Assembly: GCA_029582165.1 (NCBI GenBank)
Contig: CM055870.1
Coordinates: 45,216,513-45,280,512, forward strand
DNA from: Portulaca oleracea
Lineage: Eukaryota > Streptophyta > Magnoliopsida > Caryophyllales > Portulacaceae
Reading direction: 5' to 3'
Length of the DNA: 64,000 nt
In this document: positions 47,231-58,553 of the stretch, piece after piece
How positions within the stretch are numbered: the first letter of the stretch is position 1
Layout of the letters: every line of letters begins with the position of its first letter
Notes under the pieces: model-generated
What the model saw: only the letters and a program-made list of their open reading frames with translations
Databases searched by the model: none
Told to the model about the DNA's origin: nothing
Position numbers and translations under genes: made by a program

Positions 47231-47279
47231 AATGGAAAAGGACAAAAAATATAGCAGGAATATATAAACTATAGTAGGC

Positions 47280-48195
47280 TGTTCAGCCTCGTTCCGAGCC
47301 GAAATTCTTCTCTTTTATAGGGTATATTTGCTTGTTTTAACCCCTATTTATATATTAGATATAATGATTTGGTGTTTTGTAGGAAAATAAGGAGTTAGAA
47401 GAAGTTTGGGCTTAATTGAAGGTTTTTAGGGAATCCCGAGCTATTTCCTGAGTCAAACCAAGTCAACCCGAGCCGAGATCCGAGTCAAACCAAGTCAACC
47501 CGAGCCGAGAGCCGAGGCGAAACCGAAGTCAGAAATTCCATATCAAGATTGGCGCAAACCAGGGGAACGGTACAAACTTAAAGGTTTGAAATACGTGTGC
47601 CTTCACCCTTTGGGTCATAACTCCTTCGTTACAACTCCGATAGCTCTGAAATTTTGGGAGCTTAAAGTACACACCGAGAGCTTTCCATCGATATCTTACG
47701 GGCCTAAAACGGAGTTCGGATGAAGAAGTTATGCGCGTTTGAAGTCGGTAGGGAAAAACTGCCCAGAACGCTGGCTCGCCCCAACCATCTGCTGGCTCGC
47801 CCGAGCCAGGCTTCTGGGGCAACAAAAACACCAGCCAGAACGCTGGCTCGCCCGAGCCAGAGGGTGGCTCGCCCGAGCCAGAGGGTGGCTCGCCCGAGCC
47901 ACTCTGTCTGCAGACGCGCGTGCTGCGATTTGTCCTAGGGTTTTGGGTTGTATTTTTCCTTCTTCTATAAATACCCACTTGTATTAATCTAAATTATCAA
48001 TTAGCCTTGGTAGTTTAGGAGTAGAATTAGATTTAATTGCTTTCCTTTATTTGCTTTAATCTCTCTTTAATTGTTCTTCAAGTTTTCAATTGTTCTTCAT
48101 TGTTCTTAAAGCTTTCATTGATTTCTAGCATTTGTATTCATACTTTCTCAAGCTTTCTCAATTCAAGCAAGTTTCCATTGAAGTTTTACAAGCTT

Positions 48196-48229
<34 letters not shown>

Positions 48230-48714
48230 ATTTTCCATTGTTGACTTGTTTTCCAAGCTTTATAGTGTTAGCCACAATCAACTCCATTTTTAGTGGGGAG
48301 GAGGGTCAAGGAACTCCAATTCTACTTACTAGTGAGAATTTGGGGGATTCTTGGTAATCTAAACCACAATTTCTTGTTTGTTCGGGGGAAATTCAAGTGT
48401 AGATTGAAGGTTTATTGAAGATTAGTCATCAAAGGTATAATTTCTCGTTCCCAATTTCATTGTTCATTCATTGTCTTCATTCATGCCTTTTAACTGCTTT
48501 CATCTTTAAGTGCTTTCTTTATTGCTTCTTTTAATTGCTTTCTTTATTATTATCATGTCTAGGTTAGATTTAAATGCTTTTTTTACATAATTTATCGCTT
48601 TCCGCACTTGAGAAAAACCCCTTTACACGAACCGATTACCCTTAATCAAGCCTCACACCCATTCCTGAGATCGACAACCTTAACTTATAAAACCACAAAA
48701 ATTACAACCGAACA
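47280..48714 (+). repeat. Athila-like 5' LTR (1435 bp)
   Basis: Starts tgttcagcctcgttccgagcc and ends aaccgaaca. It contains a 21-bp tandem repeat around ggctcgcccgagcca (47770-47901), a TATA box tataaata at 47965-47972 and a CT microsatellite near 48199-48230. Confidence 0.9.
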
Positions 48715-48715
48715 A

Positions 48716-48732
48716 TGGCGCCGTTGCCGGGG
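48716..48732 (+). other. Athila-type primer-binding site
   Basis: tggcgccgttgccgggg directly after the LTR, the primer site typical of plant Athila/Tat gypsy elements. Confidence 0.88.
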
Positions 48733-48889
48733 ATGGCGTTATTTGGTAGATTAGGCTATTGGTTTGTGTGTACATAGTTTATTGCTTTCTTGATTATGCT
48801 AGAAAAAAAATGTAGCGAAAAAAAAAAATTGAATATCGAAAAAAAGTGAGAAAAGAAAAGAAAAAAAAATAGAAAAATAGAAAAATAGA

Positions 48890-50012
48890 AAAAAGAGAGT
48901 TACGGATAGTCCCCAACTCCCTCAATTTGAGCATGAAATATTTTGGAGGTATTTTGCTAGATTACATGATTATCGTGCTCAATGTGAATTATATGGTGTC
49001 TTCTATGATACTTTAGATCTTTTGAGAATTGTGAATGAGGGTGTGAATTATGAGACCCGAAACCTTTTAGAATATTACGGGTTTTCCAGTTTATGAGAAG
49101 AACCAGCATGGGAGTTACATGAATGGTTGTCTAGGGATTCCTATGAGTTTGAACAACAAAATGTTAGTCCTAGCTTCCAACCTCCTTATGCACCACCCTT
49201 TAGGACCGAAACTGAACAATCATGTGAATACCCCGTGTATGTTGATGATCAATCTTATAATGGGGAATATGTGGAAAACTGTTATGAACTTTCCCAAATT
49301 GCCGATGAGTCTCCTTCCGTGTGCTCCTTGTGTGATTTGCCGTAGCATAGTTCAATCTCTTGTTTGCAAGCTACAATGGCTTCCTTCGAGGCGGAAGTAG
49401 AAAAATTATGTGTGAACATGAATGAGTATATGCGTGAATTTGTCCATGAGAGTAATCATAGGGTAGAAACTCCGTCTTCACAAATGGTTGATTCGAATGT
49501 TGAAGTAGGTCATTCATCGTCTTTTAGTCCTGAAATGCAAGTTGATTTTTCTGTGTATGATGAGGATGATGACTATTATAACCGACCATGCCTTGGACTA
49601 CTTAGTGATTCCTTAGCTCTAGCCCCACCTAGTGAGCATGAGGAACTTGTTGATTCTGTGTGTGATGATGTTGAAATTGATGAAAACATGTTAGACGATG
49701 AACCGTTGTCCACACCATTGTCCATGCCTTTATGTGAAGAAAAGATTGAGTTTAGTGAATGCCATGATGTAATTGAGCATAATCTTGTTGAGAGTGAAAT
49801 TGAATCTGTTGTGATTGAATGTGTGCTTGATAACGATTTGTTCACTTTCATTGAGGATCATTGCATTAGTGAGGCATTAGCTACCCTTGTATGTGAGTCC
49901 ATTGATGTGCATACCTGTGATGATGAGCATAATTCTTTGGGGAATGATCATGATTGTTTGAACTTGGTTGTTGACAATGATGCTTTTGATGATGACATGC
50001 TTTATGAGTCAT
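48890..50012 (+). pseudogene. Athila-like gag-proximal region
   Basis: A + strand reading from about 48910 has gag-like helices (HEIFWRYFARLHDY, then ETRNLLEYYGF), a stop at about 49096, EEPAWELHEWLSRDSYEFEQ, another stop near 49343, then a long acidic frame from 49364. That frame runs on through the deletion junction at 50012 into LTR sequence, so its last 33 residues are an artefact. The acidic part has no domain I recognise. No zinc knuckle, protease or RT remains. Confidence 0.7.
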
Positions 50013-50323
50013 TCGCCCGAGCCACTCTGTCTGCAGACGCGCGTGCTGCGATTTGTCCTAGGGTTTTGGGTTGTATTTTTCCTTCTTCTATAAATACCCA
50101 CTTGTATTAATCTAAATTATCAATTAGCCTAGGTAGTTTAGGAGTAGAATTAGATTTAATTGATTTCCTTTATTTGCTTTAATCTCTCTTTAATTGTTCT
50201 TCAAGTTTTCAATTGTTCTTCATTGTTCTTCAAGCTTTCATTGATTTCTAGCATTTGTATTCAAACTTTCTCAAGCTTTCTCAATTCAAGCAAGTTTCCA
50301 TTGAAGTTTTACAAGCTTTCTCT

Positions 50324-50354
<31 letters not shown>

Positions 50355-50839
50355 ATTTTCCATTGTTGACTTGTTTTCCAAGCTTTATAGTGTTAGCCAC
50401 AATCAACTCCATTTTTAGTGGGGAGGAGGGTCAAGGAACTCCAATTCTACTTACTAGTGAGAATTTGGGGGATTCTTGGTAATCCAAACCACAATTTCTT
50501 GTTTGTTCGGGGGAAATTCAAGTGTAGATTGAAGGTTTATTGAAGATTAGTCATCAAAGGTATAATTTCTCGTTCCCAATTTCATTGTTCATTCATTGTC
50601 TTCATTCATGCCTTTTAACTGCTTTCATCTTTAAGTGCTTTCTTTATTGCTTCTTTTAATTGCTTTCTTTATTATTATCATGTCTAGGTTAGATTTAAAT
50701 GCTTTCTTTACATAATTTATCGCTTTCCGCACTTGAGAAAAACCCCTTTACACGAACCGATTACCCTTAATCAAGCCTCACACCCATTCCTGAGATCGAC
50801 AACCTTAACTTATAAAACCACAAAAATTACAACCGAACA
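50013..50839 (+). repeat. Athila-like 3' LTR, 5' half deleted
   Basis: Matches 47890-48714 almost base for base, from tcgcccgagcc onward. The near identity of the two LTR copies suggests a fairly recent insertion. Confidence 0.9.
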
Positions 50840-51109
50840 TAGGCAAAATTATTAAATGTGCTAAGATAGAGTTTTAACCCACTAAGGACCAAAAATAAAA
50901 TTAAAAACCAAGTAGGGATAAAGTGCAAATATGAAAAGTTCAATTGTCACCCAGAAATTATTACCGTACAATATAGGGTACCTAATAATTATTTTTTAAA
51001 ATATATGACCCTTATAATTATTACACTAAAATATAGGGTCCTGATAGCCATTAATTCTCCAATTTCACCATATTAGTAGTCATTGCAATAGTTTGTACAA
51101 GATTATATT

Positions 51110-52430
51110 AAAAATTTAAGTCAATAGGTTAGAACCTATTATGGATAAATTTATTAACCCTATCTAGAGTGCCTTTGTACCATGACACCATGACATTCTA
51201 TCTATGACAACATCCTTATTTCGCATGAAATTATCAATAAGCTCTATATGAAAGGTAAAAAGAGTTGAGTTGCTGAAAAACTGGATATGGGAAAAGCATA
51301 TGGTTATCTTGAATGGGACTTTTTGGTCCATGTTTTAACTCAATTTGGATTACATCATAAATGGATATCTTGGATTATAAAATGTGTGACCATGGTATCC
51401 TGTTCGGTATTGGTAATGATGAAACTTGTGGATTTTTCAAACTCACAAGGGTTATTCACCGAGGGATCCCCCTTTATCCCTACCTTTTTTATATCTTATG
51501 CATAGAAGCCTTCAGCACATAAGGTTGGTGTCCAACTGTAGAAATAGTGGCATTGGGTTTAAACTTTCCCCACGTGTAGAACGTATTCTAATATTTTCTT
51601 TGTAGATGATAGCTTGCTATTAAATCTTACTAATCTTGAAGCGTGTCGACTTTTATAATCAGCGGTTCACGATTTTCGATCTCTCCTTATCAGGCCAATT
51701 GGTAAATGTTAAGATTCACCCATGAGTAAAAATGTCCCACATCGGAAAAGTAAAAAGAAAGGACATGATATATAAGTCAAGTGGGCTACTCCTCTTAACA
51801 CCAATTGGTTTTAAGATGGAACCTCACTTAACTTGTGTACCATGGGCCTTGTTGAAGTCGGCTTCCGCCTTGGATCTCCCCAACAGTAAACTTTTATAAA
51901 TGTTCCATAGCTTTCTCTAGAAATACCTTCCGCCGAGAAAAACTAGTTGATGTGATTTTTAGCATTTCCCAACATGATGGCCTTAGTAAATACCTTAGTT
52001 GTCCTCGTTTATAGGATGATTGTCTAAAACTACCTTTTTCAGAAATTGTTGTTGGCACTGCTAGTAAGCTTCAACCTTACGAATCGAAGTTCATTCTAAA
52101 GTTGGTCGTACCCCATTTATTCATCACAAATTAAATATATGCTTGTATATACTTTGTAATGTTTTGATCAAATCCCAAAAGACGCTTCTAGATATATTGA
52201 CATTATTAGCCGAAATTTTCTTTAGAGAGTACTTATCTACTAATAAAGAATTGCCTCTAATAACATGGAATAACGTATGTACGCCCAAGAAATTTTTGGG
52301 GGTGTTTGGAGCATGTCTACGTAAGCAATTGATTGCTTGAGTTGATGGCTCGATGATTAATTGATTGATTCTCCAACAATGACCACGACTTGGTTGCAAA
52401 GAACACCAGATTTGATCTTGGATTAAAGGA
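51110..52430 (+). pseudogene. L1-type LINE reverse transcriptase remnant
   Basis: From 51119 the reading VNRLEPIMDKFINP-stop-SAFV matches the start of L1 RT. It continues through DNILISHEIINKLYMKGKK, the palm region (51287-51505: KAYGYLEWDFL, SRG-like NSQGLFTEGSPF) and FVDDSLLL near 51600 with its YADD/FVDD-type catalytic pair. It is then broken by a solo LTR at 51707-51885 and resumes with GLSKYLSCPRL and NNVCTPKKFLGVFG (to about 52320), both conserved in the L1 C-terminal region. Stops and shifts are frequent. No endonuclease or ORF1 is attached. Confidence 0.82.
51707..51885 (+). mobile_element. Solo LTR of the TRIM family, 5-bp TSD
   Basis: 179 bp, from tgttaagattcacccatgag to ggatctccccaaca, the same LTR as in the TRIM at 6029-6888 but on the opposite strand. 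A perfect 5-bp duplication, gtaaa, flanks it (51702-51706, 51886-51890). It interrupts the LINE remnant. Confidence 0.9.
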
Positions 52431-52970
52431 ATACCACCCTCAGAGGCCTATCAAACGTACCAAGATTAAATAAAGGAAACCCACCACCAATCTATAACGG
52501 ATTTGGCTTATACACACCACTATAAAAATTATGGATAAAGTAAATAAGACTATAAAGAGTTTTGAGTTGTGGTTTCAAAATACCATTCATTTTTATTCAT
52601 TAAATTCTATGTTTTTCCTTCCAAGCCTTTGTATATATTTGCAATTGTTGGAGTATTTCCCAAGAAAAGATAAACATCAAGGGCTATAAACAACGCACCT
52701 AGATTGCATCAATGGATAAGGTTAAACCGATATGAAATTTTAGAGAGAGAGTGTTGGGTTTTAGGTTATCTATTTCCTAAACAGATACAGATTAATTGGC
52801 AGAATATTCATAACGATTATAAAACAATATTTAATCACCAAAAGGAAACAATTGCAGAGGCTTTAGTAATTATACCTGATCACTAATCCGACTAATGCAG
52901 AGGTTGACCTTTGAGATTCCAATGTAGAAATCCTCTACTGAAAGTCCACGCAGCACTCTGGGAACCCGAT
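52431..52970. other. Unassigned; LINE downstream part or LTR edge
   Basis: A short + strand frame at 52704-52886 has no domain. The stretch 52889-52970 may belong to the copia LTR whose left end is uncertain. Confidence 0.35.
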
Positions 52971-53630
52971 TGTTAGATCGACCCGATCGAAACAGATCTC
53001 AATCTAAGATGTATGTGTATCGGTATAGGGGTTGTTTCTGGAAATAATAACTGCAAACTAAGAGAGAGAGGAACTCAGGAAATCACCCTTATATCTCTCT
53101 AAGAGTCTCAAGCAGTTGATGATTATAATTCTCTCAGAGAGACTCCCTTTTATAGTGTTTAGATAACATGGGGAGAGGGCAACTAAAACCCTAATGGCCG
53201 ACTTATGCAACGACGCATTCTGAGGCACAACACGGTCCGTGTTGATCCAACACGATCCGTGTTGGCCTCCAGAATGTTCCTTAAGTCGGCTCATAATCAC
53301 CACGGTCTAAGGCAGACCACAACGATCCTTGGTGACACCAACACAGACTGTGCTGGATTACCACAGTCCGTGGCGAGTCCAATTTGGTCCATGTTGGGCT
53401 GATTCCTCACAGAAATCAACTCCCAACATCCGTGAACATAATACAATATTACTTAGGTTACATACATTGTTCCAGGGCACTGACTTGTGTGACCCAATAG
53501 GACCAAATAATATAATTGTAATTAAACATCTTTAATTACCAATCATAGAGATCGCTAGCAAGAAATATAATTATTATATTATTTTGGTTTAACTCAATGT
53601 ATATCGAACATTGTCGGGACATTCCCAACA
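52971..53630 (-). repeat. 3' LTR of the second copia element
   Basis: Starts TGTTGGGAATGTCCC on the minus strand. A block of cacggtccgtgttg-like repeats lies at 53215-53405, and a TATA box (TATAAA at 53153-53148) about 60 bp beyond it. The far end is uncertain between about 52890 and 52971. Confidence 0.7.
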
Positions 53631-53640
53631 ATCTCCCACT
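53631..53640 (-). other. Polypurine tract of the second copia element
   Basis: AAGTGGGAGAT on the minus strand precedes the LTR start. Confidence 0.7.
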
Positions 53641-54306
53641 TGTCCCAAAAATGTTTGACTCCTTGAATTCCCTTGTCTCTTACTGTCTCAAGTTCGGATA
53701 AGGTAAGCTGTCATCCTTATGTAAGACCGAAGGTCTCCGAGTTAGACTCTAAAAAGTAGATGATCAACTATTGATTCATCTGAGCTCGGCCAAGCATTTT
53801 CAGTCCAATCTCACCGAGTGGCCAACGAGACAACTATCCCTAATAGGTAGGACAATGTCATCATTTTCAAATACATATTCTCATATGATCCAATTGTAGC
53901 CCAGACACCGCCTTTATAGCGTACTGTTACGAAAGACGTTTGACGCGCTCCAAAGTTACAACAGACCAAGTAGTTTAGGTAGTGGCAGATCTAGACGTTT
54001 GAAATAAGGATGTCCACTATATTACTACACTCACATGATGAAATCAAATTCATAATTGTTACCTCTCATTTCACTAAAAAAAATTATTTTGTTGACCTAT
54101 GGGTGGCCATGGCCACCCCTAGTGGCTATGGAGATTCGCCCATAAGTTTATGTATTGAACTCAAAATTTAGGAATTTTGAGTAGTGGGACCTCTTATGAC
54201 ATTGTCAACTTAAAGAGCTCCCACTGTGAGTCAGTTCGGTAGTTGTTCTCAACAATACCCACGTGATTGATTAATGATGTCATCACATCACCATGATCAC
54301 GAAACT

Positions 54307-54948
54307 CGATCATCACCTCAATCCTACATGCTAATTGTGTTGACATTATCACTGTCCCAACGTGATAATACAACTAGGAACCAGGTCGATTATCGACCAA
54401 GACTAGCATCATCAAGTTCACTCAATGGGGTTTCAGAAATCAGCCCTCATCCAATTTCCCATTTTGAATTCGCTAACCTTTTTGGACATTTACATAATTC
54501 TAAACCACAATTAATTTAAATTTGGAATCTTATTCTTAATGATGAATCAACAAAGTCATAATTCAAAACAATTCACGTAAACTTGACTTGTTAATATTCC
54601 GGAATGTGTCCAATACCTATTACTGATGCATGACGATCATCACCTCAATGCTACATGCTAATTGTGTTGACATTATCACTGCCCCAACGTGATAATACAA
54701 TTAGGAACCATGTCGATTGTCGACCAAGACTAGCATCATCAAGTTCACTCAATGGGGTCTTAGAAATCAGCACTCATCCAATTTCCCATTTTGAATTCGC
54801 TAACCTTTCTGGACATTTACATAAATCTAAACAACAATTAATGTAAATTTGGAATATTATTCTTAATGATGAATCAACAAGGTCATAATTCATGAACAAT
54901 TCACGTAAACTTGACTTGTTAATATTCCGGAATGTGTCCAATACCTAT
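54307..54948. repeat. ~327-bp tandem duplication in the copia 3' region
   Basis: Units 54307-54633 and 54634-54948 both begin cgatcatcacctcaat and end ggaatgtgtccaatacctat; similarity is high, with scattered substitutions. The small + strand frames inside are duplicates without a domain. Confidence 0.88.
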
Positions 54949-54959
54949 CAACAGGGGTC

Positions 54960-55490
54960 TAGTACACAAGACTTGCAATGAACCTCGGACATATATCATC
55001 TGACTAATGACCTTTCATACAGGAAGATTTTTGCGGAACTCATGTTTGGATTTGTAGTGAGCTTCAGTTTCTTTGCTTGAGTGATGGCTCCTATCGACAA
55101 AGCTCCATTCCTTTCGCAAGGCTAGAAACATCACCCAGTTCTAAGACGAACTTCACAATCCTAACAGTTTTTGTCAGAACTTCTAAAGTCGTACCATGCT
55201 TGTCTTATTTGTAGAATTAAGCGCATGTCATGTAAGGTACTTCTTCCAACTCACCTCAATACCACTCAAACAAATAGTATAATTTTCTCTGACCTTTCAT
55301 ATAATCATATTTCTCCGACATAAGTGTAGCATCAATGCAACTCTTCACACTTTAGCTTTTATCAACCACTTTAGAATTATGATACATCCTTAGTTTTACT
55401 TATACACATACACAATATATATGTTATGTTGGGCTTTGAACATCTCATTGCATACATTAATCTCACGCCTGAAGTATGAGTTATATGTGA
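54960..55490 (-). pseudogene. Copia RNase H C-terminal remnant
   Basis: Minus-strand text with SSKETEAHYKSKHEF and a following VISQMIYVRG fits the end of copia RNase H (normally EPRSHQKSKHI then the ADNLADPLTK region). Stops are abundant. Its continuation upstream is 58554 and beyond, across the Athila-like insertion. Confidence 0.6.
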
Positions 55491-55497
55491 TAACTAC

Positions 55498-56798
55498 GTT
55501 TCATGACTATATTTTTGGGGGATTTTGATAGTGAATTAGGGATAGTTTTAAGTGTGAATCTTGATTTATATTCCAATTTCTCTGCTACACTTGGTGTTGT
55601 TGTTTGTGGTGTAAACTTGTAGGTTTTAAGGCCAAAACACTAACTTTCTCTCAACTTCAAGCAAGAGTGAATACACCACGGTCCTCTACATGACAAACTT
55701 AGACCATGGTACAAATTTGAGACGGAAAGGATCAAGGAAAGCCCGGCAGAGGCCACCACGGTCTGACCGTCGTAGACCTCACGGTCGGGGCTGGCTGGTG
55801 CTCTTCACGTACGTGTGCTGGGCGTGTTCTGCAAGTAAAAAAAAGGGCAACAACAGTTTTATTATTCATTCACCCATTCATCTATTCTATCATCTATCCA
55901 TTAAGAGAAAACAAAAGGACTAATCCATCCACCTACTCACCAAAACCTCCATCAAGATCAAGATCAAGATTAATTCAAGAAGGACGGAGATCAAGATTCA
56001 GGAAGAAATTATCGACGTTCACGAGAAAGACTCCACCCCGGGATCGAAAGACTCGACGGTTGTAATACTTGGTAGTTATATTTCTTTTCGATTTCTTCTT
56101 TATTTTGAGTATCAATCATGATGTTTGGAACTTGTGTTATGTTTTCTTTGACAATGAGTGAGCAGTTTCCTTGAATTCTAGGGTTTTGCAACCTAAAACA
56201 ATGTAGTTTGATTTAATATTATTATTTTGTGCATGAATTCTGGTTTTGAATCAATAGAAGGTTGTGTTTTCCATGTTTATGAGTGTTCTGTAGGCTTGGA
56301 ATGCTTCTAATTTGAGATAAACCTGAGAAGTACTGAAAGGTAAATTAGGATAATCCGACTACCAACCTGTCTACCTAATTTTGTAAAATTTGAGAAAATA
56401 ATAGCAGACAAGGGAACCTTTTGATAACCAGAATATTTTAGACCTTCAACTTTGTTTAACATGAAAAGCATACGAAAGTTGTAATTTAGGCTAATCGAGG
56501 TAATTCTATTAGCATCGAAAGAGCAGTAGAGTTCTTATGGTTGTCGTTCTTGATTCGTTCTTGAATATATGATTGTGCATGCTAGGTTTTTGTAATTGAA
56601 CTCGTTGTTAGGTTAGCATCTCCCTAAAGTCTTTCTCCCTTGATTGGATTTCTCTGCTTTATTAGTTTTAATTAATTATTAGACCTTTTCAAAATCAAAA
56701 AATCGTGATAGAGATTAATTTATTGAGCTGCTAATTGAGTCCCTTTGGGATCAAACTTGACGTGCTACTACATACACCGTGTGCTTGCGGCCCTGTAA
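55498..56798 (+). repeat. 5' LTR of the second Athila-like element
   Basis: About 1.3 kb. It carries an accacggtctgaccgtcgtag-type GC-rich patch at about 55677-55815; the end near ggccctgtaa corresponds to ggccttatca of the 3' LTR. Confidence 0.82.
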
Positions 56799-56804
56799 AG
56801 TTTT

Positions 56805-56820
56805 TGGCGTCGTTGTGGGG
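56805..56820 (+). other. Diverged Athila-type primer-binding site
   Basis: tggcgtcgttgtgggg, a mutated form of the tggcgccgttgccgggg seen at 48716. Confidence 0.7.
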
Positions 56821-56958
56821 GACTTTGTCCCTCGCAGTCGGTAGACGAACCTCTTAGGTTGACTAAGCTGTTTTTCTTTTTTCTTTTTTTTCCTTGATAT
56901 TCTTGATTTTCTGGTTTCACTGCGTTGGTGTTCTTGTTTTTGTTTTGCTAGGGTCTTT

Positions 56959-57949
56959 TTGTGTATGCAACGGTCTCGGGAGTTTGAGTTCGATCTAGAA
57001 ATAGACCGGTGGAAGAGGCAGCGAATAGAAGAAACTAGTAAGAAGCAAGAAGCGAAATTTGCACCGAAATCGAGAATGGCCGGTGAAGAAGAACAACAGA
57101 AGACGCCCGACCAATACATGACTCCAAATGTCACCAGTCCTCCTATGGGTATCAATGCTCCCAACATCGCGAAGCATAACTTTGAGCTGAAGAACTCCCT
57201 TATTAATCAGGTTCGAGCTACACCATTCCACGGTCTCCCAAGCGAGGATCCTAACCAGCACTTGCACGTCTTCCACCAAGTGTGAGAGACATTCAAAGCC
57301 AACGAGGCCTCGCTGGACGCAATCAAGTTGTGGTTGTTCCCATTTTCCTTGGAGGACCGAGCATAGGAGCGGCTGGATTTCCTACCATCGAACTCCATCA
57401 CTACTTTCGATCAGTTGACAAGTACATTCCTTATTAAATACTTCCTGCCAAGCAAGTTGACGAGCCTCCGGAACCAAATCTCTACTTTTTCCCTAGGAGC
57501 TGGACGAGAATCTATATGATGCGTGGGAGAGATTCAAGAAGTTGCTTCGCCAATGCCCCGAACATGGTTTCGAGCCATGGGTTCCCATCCAAGCCTTCTA
57601 TAATGGGGTGGACAAAAATCTGAGAGCTACGATCCTTGCTGCAACCGGAGGGAACATTACGAGCAAGACGGTGGAGGAGCTTCACAAGCTGTTTGAGTAA
57701 ATGGCATCGAACAGCCACCAGTGGTCACGACCCCGTTCCACGAGAACGGGAGGTAAGTATTATGTTGATTCTATCACATTATTATCTGCTAAGCTTGATG
57801 TAATAAATGAGAAAATGGAAAGAATGCATGTGAACACTTCCCCTCCTCCCCAATGTGCTTCCTGTTACAACTCCAGTTCGAGACACCACTCTAATCCTTC
57901 ATACCGAAACCAAATGGGTCACCCACAAGGACAAAGAACTCCACTCTAA
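56959..57949 (+). pseudogene. gag: Athila-like gag (Retrotrans_gag domain)
   Basis: The frame at 56959-57285 contains RATPFHGLPSEDPNQHLHVF, the start of the gag domain. Past a TGA at 57283 homology continues (KANEASLDAIKLWLFPFSLE, then TTFDQLTSTFLIKYFLPSKL), shifts near 57490-57520, and ends with a MASNSHQW segment (57701-57949) and a Lys/Glu-rich helix. This is the capsid region of Athila/Tat gypsy elements. At least two stops and one frameshift. The zinc knuckle and pol are absent because of the deletion. Confidence 0.85.
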
Positions 57950-58548
57950 TATTATTAGTTTGTGCATGAATTCTGGTTTTGAATCAATAGAAGGTTGTGC
58001 TTTCCATGTTTATGAGTGTTCTTTAGGCCTGGTGTGCTTGTAATTTGAGATTAACCTGAGAAGTATTGAAAGGTGAATTAGGATAATCTAACTACCAACC
58101 TTTCTACCTAGTTTTGTAAAATTTGAGAAAAGAATAGTAGACTAGGAAACCTTTTGATAACCAGAATATTTTAGACCTTCAACTTTGTTTAACATGAAAA
58201 GAATACAAAAGTTGTAATTTAGGCTAATCGAGGTAATTCTATTAGCATCGAAAGAGCAGTAGAGTTCTTATGGTTGTCGTTCTTGATTCGTTCTTGAATA
58301 TATGATTGTGCATGCTAGGTTTTAGTAATTGAACTCATTGTTAGGTTAGCATCTCCCTAGAAGTCTTTCTCCCTTGATTGGATTTCCCTGCTTTATTAGT
58401 TTTAATTAATTGTTAGACCTTTTCAAAATCCAAATACCTGATTAGCTTAGTAATCGTGATAGAGATTGTTTAATTGAGCTGCTAATTGAGTCCCTGTGGG
58501 ATCGACTTGACGTGCTACTACGTACACCGTACGCTTGCGGCCTTATCA
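57948..58548 (+). repeat. 3' LTR of second Athila-like element, 5' half deleted
   Basis: Matches 56215-56798 with some substitutions and small insertions. The junction with gag is at about 57947, next to aatattatta. Confidence 0.87.
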
Positions 58549-58553
58549 ATATG

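Larger units (their letters stand above)
39240..47279 (-). mobile_element. Endogenous pararetrovirus (Caulimoviridae), decayed
   Basis: On the minus strand the order is: primer site (47218-47230), coat-protein region with CCHC finger, movement-protein region, protease, RT, RNase H, a transactivator-like region, TATA promoter, AATAAA signal. No integrase or LTRs are present, as expected for a caulimovirid rather than a retrotransposon. The coding region is broken by many stops and frameshifts, a large microsatellite and two tandem duplications. The leader is split by a solo LTR and an Athila-like element. Coat protein before movement protein recalls Cavemovirus and Solendovirus more than most genera. 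The right boundary is uncertain because the leader may continue after 50845. It cannot yield virus as it stands. Confidence 0.85.
47280..50839 (+). mobile_element. Athila-like gypsy element, internally deleted, 5-bp TSD
   Basis: 5' LTR 47280-48714, primer site 48716-48732, decayed gag-like region, then a partial 3' LTR 50013-50839. A perfect 5-bp duplication, taggc, flanks it (47275-47279, 50840-50844). All of pol, the polypurine tract and the first 610 bp of the 3' LTR are missing. Because the TSD is intact, the deletion happened after insertion. Confidence 0.9.
55498..58548 (+). mobile_element. Second Athila-like gypsy element, internally deleted, 5-bp TSD
   Basis: 5' LTR 55498 to about 56798, diverged primer site, gag, then a partial 3' LTR 57948-58548. 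The termini are tgataa and ttatca, and a perfect 5-bp duplication, atatg, flanks it (55493-55497, 58549-58553). Pol, the polypurine tract and about 717 bp of the 3' LTR are missing. It sits inside the copia element. Confidence 0.9.

Noticed and set aside
47770..47901. CRISPR-like spaced repeats
   Set aside because: The 21-bp repeats are contiguous, few, inside a plant LTR, and there is no spacer structure.
49364..50110. 248-residue acidic protein as a possible host gene
   Set aside because: Its last 33 residues come from LTR sequence across a deletion junction, and it follows an Athila primer site and gag-like text.
54274..54846. Two similar 63-81-residue proteins in tandem
   Set aside because: They are the same non-coding copia 3' sequence duplicated; neither has a domain, and the element's coding strand is the opposite one.
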